DNA from: Allocoleopsis franciscana PCC 7113
GTDB taxonomy: Bacteria > Cyanobacteriota > Cyanobacteriia > Cyanobacteriales > Coleofasciculaceae
Direction of reading: 5' to 3'
DNA length: 50,464 nucleotides
NCBI RefSeq assembly: GCF_000317515.1
Contig: NC_019761.1
Span: forward strand, 1 to 50,464
Made by a program: the position numbers and the translations under genes. A model generated the notes under the pieces. The model did not search any database. It was given only the letters and a program-made list of their open reading frames with translations, and was not told where the DNA came from. The number at the start of each line of letters is the position of its first letter. The stretch's first letter is position 1. Of the stretch, positions 43,683 through 50,464 are shown piece after piece.

Positions 43683-44615
43683 TTATACACCCTCTTGTAT
43701 AACCTCATAGTAAGCCTTTGCCGACTCATCCCACTGCCAAGCCTTGACCTCTGGGTCTTTCCCTTGGCTGTACTCTGGAAACCTTGGGTGATTCCGCCAT
43801 AATGTTGTTGTTGCCTTCCCCAAGCGCTCTGCCATTTCCTTCTGAGCGAGGGTGAGGGTGCCTACCCGCTGCCACTGCGGCTTAGGTGCTGATGCCTCAG
43901 TTCTGTATTCTGCTAGTTGTGCTTGTAACTGAGTCTTCTCAGTTTGGAGGGAAGTGATAACTTTATCCTTAACCTCTAATTTCTCAACCAACTCGTTCAC
44001 TTCAGCTTGCCATTGTTCGCGGTAGGCATCCACTAGCGCTTTGCTCTCACGGGCGTCTTTTCCTAACTCCTGATTGGCTTTGAATAACCCAGTAGCTTCC
44101 TGGCTCAACTTGTTTCGCTCAACCTTGACAGCTTTCAGTTGACTCTGGAGTTGCGCGATCGCCTCATCCTTGGACTTTAATTCTGCCCTTAACTTCTCCA
44201 GTTCATCAGAGTTAGCGTCTTGGCGTTGAGTTATACGTTTCTCTTCCTTAGCGGGTTTGTATAACCCTTGACCAAGGGAGGGCTTAGACCGCGTTGCCTT
44301 AAACCTCTCCCAGTGGTCAACATCCGGCGTGCTAATCTCCTCAACAATCGACTCTAACGCCTCTTTGGTGAGGTCTGACGTAGAACCAAGCCCCAAGACC
44401 CTCACCTCTCCCTTCACTTTCTTGTGAGCGCTCCAGGTGCCTGACCCGGATTTTGTCTCGCGCTTCCTGGCTAAGAATCGGGTAAAGGCGTCTTTCTCGT
44501 AACTAAACGACTTGGTTGCTGGGTCATCGAGCCAAGCAAACCACTCAGGGGAGCCGACTTCAATCGGGGTGTCTCCTAGCAGGATGTTGCCTTGAATTAT
44601 TGGGGTGTCAGTCAC
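43683..44615 (-). CDS. Coiled-coil DNA-binding plasmid protein
   Basis: This 310-residue protein has an N-terminal module, VGSPEWFAWLDDPATKSFSY then EKDAFTRFLARKRETKSGSG, of the type seen at the start of cyanobacterial integrase- and LuxR-like plasmid proteins (arm-type DNA-binding). A long coiled coil follows (about 130-245; ELEKLRAELKSKDEAIAQLQ). The C-terminal segment (LTLAQKEMAERLGKATTTLW) is HTH-like. It may organise or regulate plasmid DNA, in the manner of KfrA-type proteins; this is inference from architecture. It is the first of a minus-strand series with the next two genes upstream. Confidence 0.7.
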   Translation of the reverse strand: MTDTPIIQGNILLGDTPIEVGSPEWFAWLDDPATKSFSYEKDAFTRFLARKRETKSGSGTWSAHKKVKGEVRVLGLGSTSDLTKEALESIVEEISTPDVDHWERFKATRSKPSLGQGLYKPAKEEKRITQRQDANSDELEKLRAELKSKDEAIAQLQSQLKAVKVERNKLSQEATGLFKANQELGKDARESKALVDAYREQWQAEVNELVEKLEVKDKVITSLQTEKTQLQAQLAEYRTEASAPKPQWQRVGTLTLAQKEMAERLGKATTTLWRNHPRFPEYSQGKDPEVKAWQWDESAKAYYEVIQEGV

Positions 44616-44648
44616 GGGTTATACAAGCTGGGGTTATACATAGTTTAC

Positions 44649-46145
44649 TCAGGATGTATAACCCTTGTTAGGGTTAGCAAGTCCAAAACGACGAGCCACT
44701 GAAGGCCATCCGCCATTAGTGGCAATGGCACTAATCAATTCAGCGCGTTGAATTTGGACGAGCTGCTCACGAGTGGGCATAACACCAGGAGTACCCAGTT
44801 GAACAGCTACAGCAACCAGCTCACTTTTAAGATTGTCAGGATTTTTCCAGTAACCACGCGGTTTCCTGCCATAGGGTAACTTGAACCCCAATCGCCTCGC
44901 CACGGCTAACACTCCACCATGTAGCCCGATAGCAGCAGCAAGCGGCTTTTCCCCAGCTTGTTCCAGTTGCTGTCGGGAAGGCATAACGCCAGGAGTACCC
45001 TGTTGCTCGATGAAAGCTTTAAGTTCACCCTCGACATTGGCAAAGTCGTGCCAATAACCGAACCGCTGACCCGTGTAAGTCAACCCCAACCGAGAAGCTA
45101 CCGACCGATAGCCACCGTGGTACTTAGAAATTGCCATCGCCAGGTCATAGCGCCCTAACTGTCTGAGTTGGGCCGCTTTTGGCATAACACCAATTTGACC
45201 GAGTTGGGCATTGAGCGTTAAGATATCCGACTTGAGACGCTCAAAATCTGTCCAGTAGCCTGCGGGCTTTCGTTGAGAAGACAAACAAGCCGCTTCACCC
45301 AACGTACTCAATTGAGTTCCCACACACACTTGTGGCAACTCTTTTTCCCTTTTCCAACACTCTTTTCTCACCCACGACCGAATGGTAGCCTGAAGGATTC
45401 CAGTGAGTTCCTCAATTTCTCGAGGGGACTTTCCTTGCTGATAGAGTGTCCGACACTTCTGTCTTTCCCTTGTGGAATACCGTTTTTGACCCCGGCTGAT
45501 ACCCGCTTTCCAAATCCATGCTCTAATCGTTTTGTCGGCAATTCCGGTAAGCTGATGAATTTCAGTTGAAGACTTGCCCTGTGAATAGAGAGCCAAACAA
45601 TATTGTTGGGTTTCTTGAGAGTACTTACACTTTCTCGATATCCCTGCGGTAGCCGCCCAATCTGTCACTACATCAGCAGGCACACAAGTCTCATTCTCAA
45701 TCTCCGAAGGCGTGCAGCGGTCGGCATACATTTGCAAGCACTTCTGCTTGAGTTGTTCAGGATATTGAGTCCCCGTTAAGAGCAGTCCGGCTTCTCGCAG
45801 CCAGCCTCTCAAAATCCGGCGACTTTTAACTTCCACCAAACGTTGAATCTCCTCAATGGAGTAACCGGCCCGATACAACTCCCAGCATTGTTCCTTGACT
45901 TCATCCTTCTCTGGGTTAACCGACACCGCTGGTGGAATCAGAGCAAACACTTTTTCCGGTGTAGCATGAAGCTTTTTCTGAATCAGTCGTCCTAAATTCT
46001 TGTAGTACGGGCAAGTCCAACACTCAACCCGTTCGCCCGGTGCAGGGCAATGACAACCTTGTTTCCAAGCTCGTTGAACTTCGGCTTCAGCCTTTTCAAA
46101 TCTTGAAGCCGCCTCATGGAATCGCTCTAAAGTTAACTTGGGCAT
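44649..46145 (-). CDS. Zinc-finger / HTH-repeat / three-repeat protein of unknown function
   Basis: The ATG at 46145 (MPKLTLERFHEAASRFEKAE) is preceded by TGAGG; a TTG five codons upstream is less likely. An N-terminal Cys cluster (CHCPAPGERVECWTCPYY) may bind zinc. Four HTH-like units follow, about 45 residues each (YRAGYSIEEIQRLVEVKSRR, YSQGKSSTEIHQLTGIADKT, YQQGKSPREIEELTGILQAT), similar to transposase or resolvase HTHs. The last ~200 residues are three tandem ~65-residue repeats of the form GYW..F..L..EL......G..GVMP...L...G...L..AI..HGG...VARRLG. It sits 48 bases downstream of the XisF-like recombinase and is probably co-transcribed, so it may assist recombination or bind the attachment sites. 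Confidence 0.75.
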   Translation of the reverse strand: MPKLTLERFHEAASRFEKAEAEVQRAWKQGCHCPAPGERVECWTCPYYKNLGRLIQKKLHATPEKVFALIPPAVSVNPEKDEVKEQCWELYRAGYSIEEIQRLVEVKSRRILRGWLREAGLLLTGTQYPEQLKQKCLQMYADRCTPSEIENETCVPADVVTDWAATAGISRKCKYSQETQQYCLALYSQGKSSTEIHQLTGIADKTIRAWIWKAGISRGQKRYSTRERQKCRTLYQQGKSPREIEELTGILQATIRSWVRKECWKREKELPQVCVGTQLSTLGEAACLSSQRKPAGYWTDFERLKSDILTLNAQLGQIGVMPKAAQLRQLGRYDLAMAISKYHGGYRSVASRLGLTYTGQRFGYWHDFANVEGELKAFIEQQGTPGVMPSRQQLEQAGEKPLAAAIGLHGGVLAVARRLGFKLPYGRKPRGYWKNPDNLKSELVAVAVQLGTPGVMPTREQLVQIQRAELISAIATNGGWPSVARRFGLANPNKGYTS

Positions 46146-46192
46146 AAATAAAAACCTCAATCAATTGTAGATAGACTTAAACAAAACTTCCC

Positions 46193-47650
46193 TCAAACCT
46201 TCAACAGAACGCTAGTCACCTCACCCTTCCCAATCACAACCCTTGCTAAAAGCAGGTCGTAAAAGATTTCCCTCTCCGTCTGGGTCAAGGTGTACCAAAA
46301 ATTAATTTTTTTAGCCATCGGATGACGGAGTATCTGTTGGGCGATATCCTGAGTCGGAGTTGGCTCGGCTTCAATGGCTTTAAGGAGTTTTTCCTTAGCC
46401 TCTTTCAGCGCTGGATTAAAATCTGAGCCAGCAATCTGGTCAAGTTCAAAGTACTGTCTCTCCAGCTCAACTAACCTCTCGGATTTCGTGGTATTAGAAG
46501 GACTTTCACTCACTTGTTTGGAACGGAGAACAAGTTGGGCGATAATCGCCTGCTCAATTTTAAAAAGCCTGACATTTGGGCGATTGTCACAAACGGTTGC
46601 GGAATGCGGACAGCCATAATAAGCGTAGTCACGATTTTGTTTCAAATTACATTTAGCCCGACATTTCTCACAAAAGATATGCCCCGTTAAATAAAACTTG
46701 GCATCCACTTGACCAAATCTTTTGGTATTGGAGGCAAAGATAGCTTTTATTTCTTGCGCTTCTTCCTCATTAATCAGTCGCTGTTCTGGATGAGTGTCGC
46801 GGCGAATATCCCAATCATCGGGAGATTTCAAACTCCCATTACTCTTCAATTTATGATAGGCTGTATGTCCTTGAAAGACGGGATTTTGGAGCCAATACTT
46901 TAGCCCCCATATCGAAATGGGAAAGTTTTTAAACTCGGGTAAGTTGTCCTCCGAATTCTTTTGTAATCCATACACCTCATGAAGGTGTTTCAAGACTTTA
47001 GTTGGCTTCCTGACTAGCAAAAAATATTCAAACACTTCCCTAGCTATCTTGGCTCGACTAATGCGGACGAGTTTCGGAGAATCATCAGGTTCGTGAGAAA
47101 GCTCGGCAGCATTGTCGGGTTTATGGATTAGGAAGCAATAAGGAAGTGGTGTATGGTCGAGTTCATATTTTTCATTAACAATTAGGTAACTCCAGGGAGG
47201 CTGCATCCAAGCGGCATTTCGACTTCTACGGTAATCAAGACCTCGATTAACCCGTTCTTGTAGCATTCGGCTTTCATGAACCGAGAATAGGACTTGCAGG
47301 TCAGAGTGCAATTCTCCTGATGCTGTGTTGAAATCAACCTCACCTTGATCAAGTAATATCAGTTTAACTCCAGAAATTTTGAAAATTTTCTTGACTTCTA
47401 AATACAAGTATGCATTTCGTGCCAGCCTGTCCCAGCGAATCGCTCTAAGTTCTGAAATTTCCTGCCTTATCACTAGCTCTAAGACTTTTTTAAATTGGTC
47501 TCTATCTTGTTCACGACCTGATTCAATATCAAAATAAACTTTCTGAACTCCAGTATTGATTAATCGAGATATTTGCTGTTCTAAAGCATGGGTGTTGGCT
47601 TGTTCTTCCGTTGAGACACGAGCATAACCAATAATAGGTTTCAGTTTCAT
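46193..47650 (-). CDS. XisF-like large serine recombinase
   Basis: This 485-residue site-specific recombinase has a resolvase catalytic domain (PIIGYARVSTEEQANTHALE, nucleophile Ser; RAIRWDRLARNAY with catalytic Arg), a recombinase domain (FPISIWGLKYWLQNPVFQGH) and a zinc ribbon (GHIFCEKCRAKCN ... YYGCP). It belongs to the cyanobacterial XisF group, whose best-known member excises the fdxN element during heterocyst formation. Here it may act on plasmid or element junctions; no att site could be identified. The ATG at 47650 gives a family-typical start. Confidence 0.9.
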   Translation of the reverse strand: MKLKPIIGYARVSTEEQANTHALEQQISRLINTGVQKVYFDIESGREQDRDQFKKVLELVIRQEISELRAIRWDRLARNAYLYLEVKKIFKISGVKLILLDQGEVDFNTASGELHSDLQVLFSVHESRMLQERVNRGLDYRRSRNAAWMQPPWSYLIVNEKYELDHTPLPYCFLIHKPDNAAELSHEPDDSPKLVRISRAKIAREVFEYFLLVRKPTKVLKHLHEVYGLQKNSEDNLPEFKNFPISIWGLKYWLQNPVFQGHTAYHKLKSNGSLKSPDDWDIRRDTHPEQRLINEEEAQEIKAIFASNTKRFGQVDAKFYLTGHIFCEKCRAKCNLKQNRDYAYYGCPHSATVCDNRPNVRLFKIEQAIIAQLVLRSKQVSESPSNTTKSERLVELERQYFELDQIAGSDFNPALKEAKEKLLKAIEAEPTPTQDIAQQILRHPMAKKINFWYTLTQTEREIFYDLLLARVVIGKGEVTSVLLKV

Positions 47651-48224
47651 CCTTATATTCTCTCCGTAATCGATTAATTAGTTAACTAATTGTATGTCAA
47701 ACATTGATTGAACTAAATGTTCGACAAAGGCTAACAAAGTTTGACGTTTAGCTCCTCAAGAAAATTCAGTGGAACAAAAAGGTTATTGAGAAATCTCTTT
47801 CTTCAAGACAGTTGGCTAACCTGGAAATAAGTTGAGTGAGTTAAATCAATTTATTTCCATGAGAAAATAGCGTCTGTACGAGATACAAACGTTAATTTAT
47901 TCCCAAAAATTTAGCCCCACACGCTTACACATGCAGGGCCGCCTTTTCGGTAGGTCAATTATATTCAGTTTATTCCACTGGATACTAGGCTATTGATTTG
48001 GAAACAAAATGTCAACCTATAGCGAGCACTTTTCGTTGGTTGTCTCAGCTCGATATCTGTTTAAGCACGACCGACCCACGAAGTAAAGCTTAGGACAACA
48101 AATTCTTTAAAGCCACCTTTAGATTCAGTACTTTAAACTTTTTCCTCATGTCCTAACCTATGCTTCGCTTGCTATATGAATTTGTCGTTGCTCCGTTGCC
48201 GTGGTCTTTCAGGGTAGGGTTTTA
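47651..48224. other. Non-coding spacer upstream of the recombinase
   Basis: This 574-bp region has no supported ORF. It should contain the promoter for the 47650-to-43683 series. The inverted repeat GATTAATTAGTTAACTAATT-like AT-rich sequence lies near 47672-47692. Nothing else stands out. Confidence 0.35.
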
Positions 48225-48521
48225 CTACCTATCAGGACAGAGCCGATTCAAGAGCGTCTCTGGAATGTCCTCGTAGAACTCTAGAAAAACATCAGCTAGT
48301 GCCAGATACCATTTGTGGTAATGTCTGGGGGGTTGAAAGTTGCGCCCTCGCCCAAACCACCGACTGACTGTAGCGATGTCACATCTGCATAACTGTGCCA
48401 TAGTAGCGTAAGTTACTCCCCATTTTGAGTAAAATTCCCAAGGTGTCATTTCCATGCGGCAGTTGGTAAAAAGCTCAATCAGGCGCAATTCTCGCTGGCC
48501 AAGGGGACGGGGATTCCTCAT
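48225..48521 (-). CDS. HTH-domain plasmid regulator
   Basis: This 98-residue protein has a central helix-turn-helix (MTPWEFYSKWGVTYATMAQL then CRCDIATVSRWFGRGR), a type common on cyanobacterial plasmids, and a C-terminal helix bundle (LALADVFLEFYEDIPETLLN). It is probably a transcription regulator. The ATG overlaps the stop of a 49-codon ORF as ATGA, implying translational coupling. Confidence 0.8.
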   Translation of the reverse strand: MRNPRPLGQRELRLIELFTNCRMEMTPWEFYSKWGVTYATMAQLCRCDIATVSRWFGRGRNFQPPRHYHKWYLALADVFLEFYEDIPETLLNRLCPDR

Positions 48522-48667
48522 CCTTCCTCCTCCTTGGTGTGTGGTTCCAAGTCTTCTTCCGATGGTAGCTCAAAGCTATTTCCCGGAATTTCTCCTAATC
48601 GGTGGGTGGTATGTCGTGTACAGTAAGTCCTGAAGTTGCTACCGCGATCGCGCTTGTCTAATTTCAT
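48518..48667 (-). CDS. Small ORF (49 aa) coupled to the HTH gene
   Basis: The ORF reads MKLDKRDRGSNFRTYCTRHT then THRLGEIPGNSFELPSEEDL and ends EPHTKEEEG. It is basic at the N-terminus and acidic at the C-terminus. Its TGA overlaps the next ATG (ATGA), and the GGAGGAGGAAGG within its last codons would serve as a very strong RBS for the HTH gene. I know no family for it. It may exist mainly as a leader that drives coupling. Confidence 0.55.
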   Translation of the reverse strand: MKLDKRDRGSNFRTYCTRHTTHRLGEIPGNSFELPSEEDLEPHTKEEEG

Positions 48668-48761
48668 AAAATCAAAGTAGCTCCTAATTCGTTACGGGTT
48701 AGAGCCAATGACTAGCGCTCGGTGTCCAAGCTTCGCGCTGGTCATTTGACTTTCTTCAATC

Positions 48762-48846
48762 TGTTAACGCGCTTAACACGTTAACAAGCATTTTCATCAT
48801 ATTAGCAAGGTTTGAGTTATCTGTAAACACGTATAACCTGTTTACA
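48762..48846. promoter_or_regulatory. Two inverted repeats, candidate RHH operators
   Basis: TGTTAACG / CGTTAACA at 48762-48769 and 48779-48786, and TGTAAACA / TGTTTACA at 48822-48829 and 48839-48846. Both have 8-bp arms with a 9-base spacer and lie 70-150 bases upstream of the RHH gene. A further GTTTAACGAGTTAAC is at 48898-48912, next to its start. These look like operators for an autoregulated RHH repressor. Confidence 0.6.
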
Positions 48847-48915
48847 GTTGAAGACAAGTGCTTTTACTGTCCTGTCGTGTAGATAATGAGAGGTGGTGTT
48901 TAACGAGTTAACAAG

Positions 48916-49179
48916 ATGAGTGGCAATCAATCTAAGCCAACAGTAGGGCTGCGAATTGACCAAGAAGACTTGGACCGTATTGATGAGATTGCCAAAATGT
49001 CTGGTCGTACCCGTAGTGATGTAATGCTTGAGGCGATTCTAAATTACTGGGATATTCGCAGATACGAAGTGGTCAAAGCCGATATCAACCAGTTACGGAT
49101 TGAGCTAGAGACCCGACTGGCAGGCATCGAAAAAAAGTTGAGACTCAGCAGTTGGCAATATCGACCTACGCAGATGTAG
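48916..49179 (+). CDS. Ribbon-helix-helix (CopG-type) regulator
   Basis: This 87-residue protein has an N-terminal RHH: strand KPTVGLRIDQE, helix DLDRIDEIAKMSG, turn-helix RTRSDVMLEAILNYW. A C-terminal coiled segment follows (KADINQLRIELETRLAGIEKKL), perhaps for partner binding. RHH proteins of this length act as plasmid repressors or antitoxins. Multiple inverted repeats lie upstream. The next ORF overlaps it by 28 bases, an arrangement also seen in two-gene control modules. Confidence 0.85.
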   Translation: MSGNQSKPTVGLRIDQEDLDRIDEIAKMSGRTRSDVMLEAILNYWDIRRYEVVKADINQLRIELETRLAGIEKKLRLSSWQYRPTQM

Positions 49180-49352
49180 TCATCCCAGCTCTGAGGTTGT
49201 TAGTCGGATTGTATCGAGAGCAACTTGGTCAAGGCTTACATAGAACCATACCTACTGGCTCTGATGAACAAAGGCTGAAGGCTAAAGTTGAGGAACTAGA
49301 GCAGCTCAGTAGCCAGCTTGAAGAGATAGAGTCAAATAGTGAAAACGACTGA
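49152..49352 (+). CDS. Small helical protein downstream of RHH gene
   Basis: This 66-codon ORF begins at a TTG (MAISTYADVVIPALRLLVGL) and continues as a charged helix (LKAKVEELEQLSSQLEEIES). No family is recognised. It overlaps the RHH gene by 28 bases. The rare start and short length make it uncertain; it could be a partner of the RHH protein. Confidence 0.45.
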   Translation: MAISTYADVVIPALRLLVGLYREQLGQGLHRTIPTGSDEQRLKAKVEELEQLSSQLEEIESNSEND

Positions 49353-49689
49353 CCCAACCTCACATTCTGTTCAAAAGCAGGCGAATATTACGTCTTCTCT
49401 AGTTTCAAGGTTTGGTGAAAGGGGATATATAGACCGAAGTTCCTCACAATGTTGAGAATTTTAGGTTAGTGGATTTGGCCTGGAATTATTAGGAAGTTCC
49501 AGTGCTGATACAAGCATATCGGCACTTTCTTTTAAGGTCGAGCGCATAGTCTGCAAGTACCCCACTTGTCGAGAAATCCCTACTCACCAAGTAGAGACCC
49601 CATACGGATATAGAGGTTGGCATTAGTCACAATTTGCATAGCCTGCTCCGAGAAGGCTGGCTATTTCTTGCCTCACTCATACATCCAAG
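49353..49689. other. Spacer upstream of pentapeptide gene
   Basis: This 337-bp spacer contains no gene. Repeated short segments such as AGTACCCCACTTG and CTACTCACCAAGTAGAGA (a small CTACT / AGTAG hairpin near 49579-49595) are present. I see no clear terminator or promoter. Confidence 0.35.
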
Positions 49690-50403
49690 ATGAAAAACCC
49701 CCTACAAAAAAGATTTTCCAAAGCCCTAAACCAATTGACGGGTATGAAGTTATTGTCAGGGCGCAGAGCAGACGTTTTGTTGTTTGACTCCTCTGCTGCT
49801 GCTTCTGACATTGCATTTATGCTTGGTGGTCAATGGGATGGTTGCAATGGTATTGTCATGCCTTCATCTGACAAGGTAGCTGTTAACACGGCAGCTAACT
49901 TAGTAGGAGCTTCATGGTGTCATCAGGGAGATTCAATGGCTCTGTTAGCTAGATTGAGTACGGATGAACTTTTGAGGCGATACGCAGCAGGTGAAAGGAA
50001 TTTTGCTAACGCTAATTTGAGGTGTGCTGTTCTTGTTGAGCAGAATTTGTGTCAATGCAACTTCAGTTACGTGAAGCTGAATTTTGCTAACCTGAGCGGG
50101 ATAAATCTTAGTGGAGTGGACTTAACGTCGGCAGACTTGAGCGATGCTTGTTTGAATGGAGCCAATCTGAGTCAGGCTTCCCTATATAGGACTCTCCTGA
50201 CTAGGGCAAATCTTAGTCAAGCTAACCTAAGAGGAACGAATCTTTTCAAGGCTTCTTTGAATGATGCAAACCTCACTCAGGCAGATTTGACAGGAGCGAA
50301 TTTGAGCTTTGCCGATCTAAGAGGAGCTATTCTTGATGAAGCTACCTTGAGTGGAGCCAACTTAACCGGGGCAAAGCTGACACAAGGACAGTTACCCTCC
50401 TGA
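49690..50403 (+). CDS. Pentapeptide-repeat protein with N-terminal domain
   Basis: This 237-residue protein has an N-terminal ~95-residue region (MKNPLQKRFSKALNQLTGMK then SSAAASDIAFMLGGQWDGCN) of unknown fold, then about 25 pentapeptides from roughly residue 105 to 232 (FANANLRCAVL, LSGANLTGAKL). The repeats should form a right-handed beta helix. Function is unknown; the DNA-mimic or scaffold roles known for some relatives are not shown here. Unlike the protein at 30917-31762, the repeats are degenerate at DNA level, which suggests an older array. Confidence 0.88.
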   Translation: MKNPLQKRFSKALNQLTGMKLLSGRRADVLLFDSSAAASDIAFMLGGQWDGCNGIVMPSSDKVAVNTAANLVGASWCHQGDSMALLARLSTDELLRRYAAGERNFANANLRCAVLVEQNLCQCNFSYVKLNFANLSGINLSGVDLTSADLSDACLNGANLSQASLYRTLLTRANLSQANLRGTNLFKASLNDANLTQADLTGANLSFADLRGAILDEATLSGANLTGAKLTQGQLPS

Positions 50404-50464
50404 CTTGCTCTCGTTGAGAAGTTCGGATTCTTCTGTGATAGTTGCCAGTACCCAAGCACAAGTT

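Overview
The window looks like part of a plasmid, or a plasmid-derived island, from a filamentous cyanobacterium of the Microcoleus / Coleofasciculus / Allocoleopsis kind. The evidence is the many GCGATCGC (HIP1) octamers, a cyanobacterial RarA-fusion remnant, a CyRepA1-type replication protein, an XisF-like serine recombinase, and several caspase-, WD40-, TPR- and pentapeptide-repeat proteins. The host assignment is inference.

Layout. 0-3 kb: a rarA fusion gene broken by a decayed IS701-family element. 3-7.2 kb (minus): one nuclease-NTPase gene, probably for defence, split by an ISKra4-family IS (4832-6604, 8-bp target duplication) and also carrying an in-frame TGA. 7.6-9.6 kb (minus): a VapBC toxin-antitoxin pair, then a ParA/partner partition operon with an iteron-like cluster upstream. 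10-13.5 kb: an AsnB-type amidotransferase, a small unknown protein, a YdeI-like protein and Hsp20. 13.8-20.5 kb: a tyrosine recombinase, then a complete Tn7-like transposon (14912-20488, tnsA-tnsB-tnsC-tniQ, 5-bp duplication AAGTA) inserted just upstream of it. 20.7-22.4 kb: CDP-alcohol phosphatidyltransferase, an ABM-domain protein and a SOUL heme-binding protein.

22.6-25.8 kb: an NB-ARC-like STAND/TPR gene interrupted by one in-frame TGA. 26-31.8 kb: a nei fragment, a tiny ribbon-helix-helix ORF, a hairpin-rich non-coding stretch that may hold an origin, the 1086-aa CyRepA1 protein, a 72-bp tandem duplication and a pentapeptide-repeat gene. 31.77-31.90 kb: a compact set of nested and interlocking inverted repeats that reads like a structured RNA with a pseudoknot. 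32-42.3 kb: a small plasmid protein, an hsdM remnant, a double-TIR protein, a Uma2-type nuclease, a caspase-nSTAND-WD40 giant and a second caspase; these look like a conflict or immune gene cluster. 43-50.4 kb: DNA-binding proteins, a zinc/HTH-repeat protein beside the XisF-like recombinase, small HTH and RHH regulators with palindromic operators, and a pentapeptide-repeat protein.

How it fits together: replication (CyRepA1), partition (ParA and partner), addiction (VapBC) and several recombinases form a plasmid maintenance set. The accessory cargo is dominated by NTP-dependent conflict genes, two of which are broken. No tRNA, rRNA or CRISPR array was seen.
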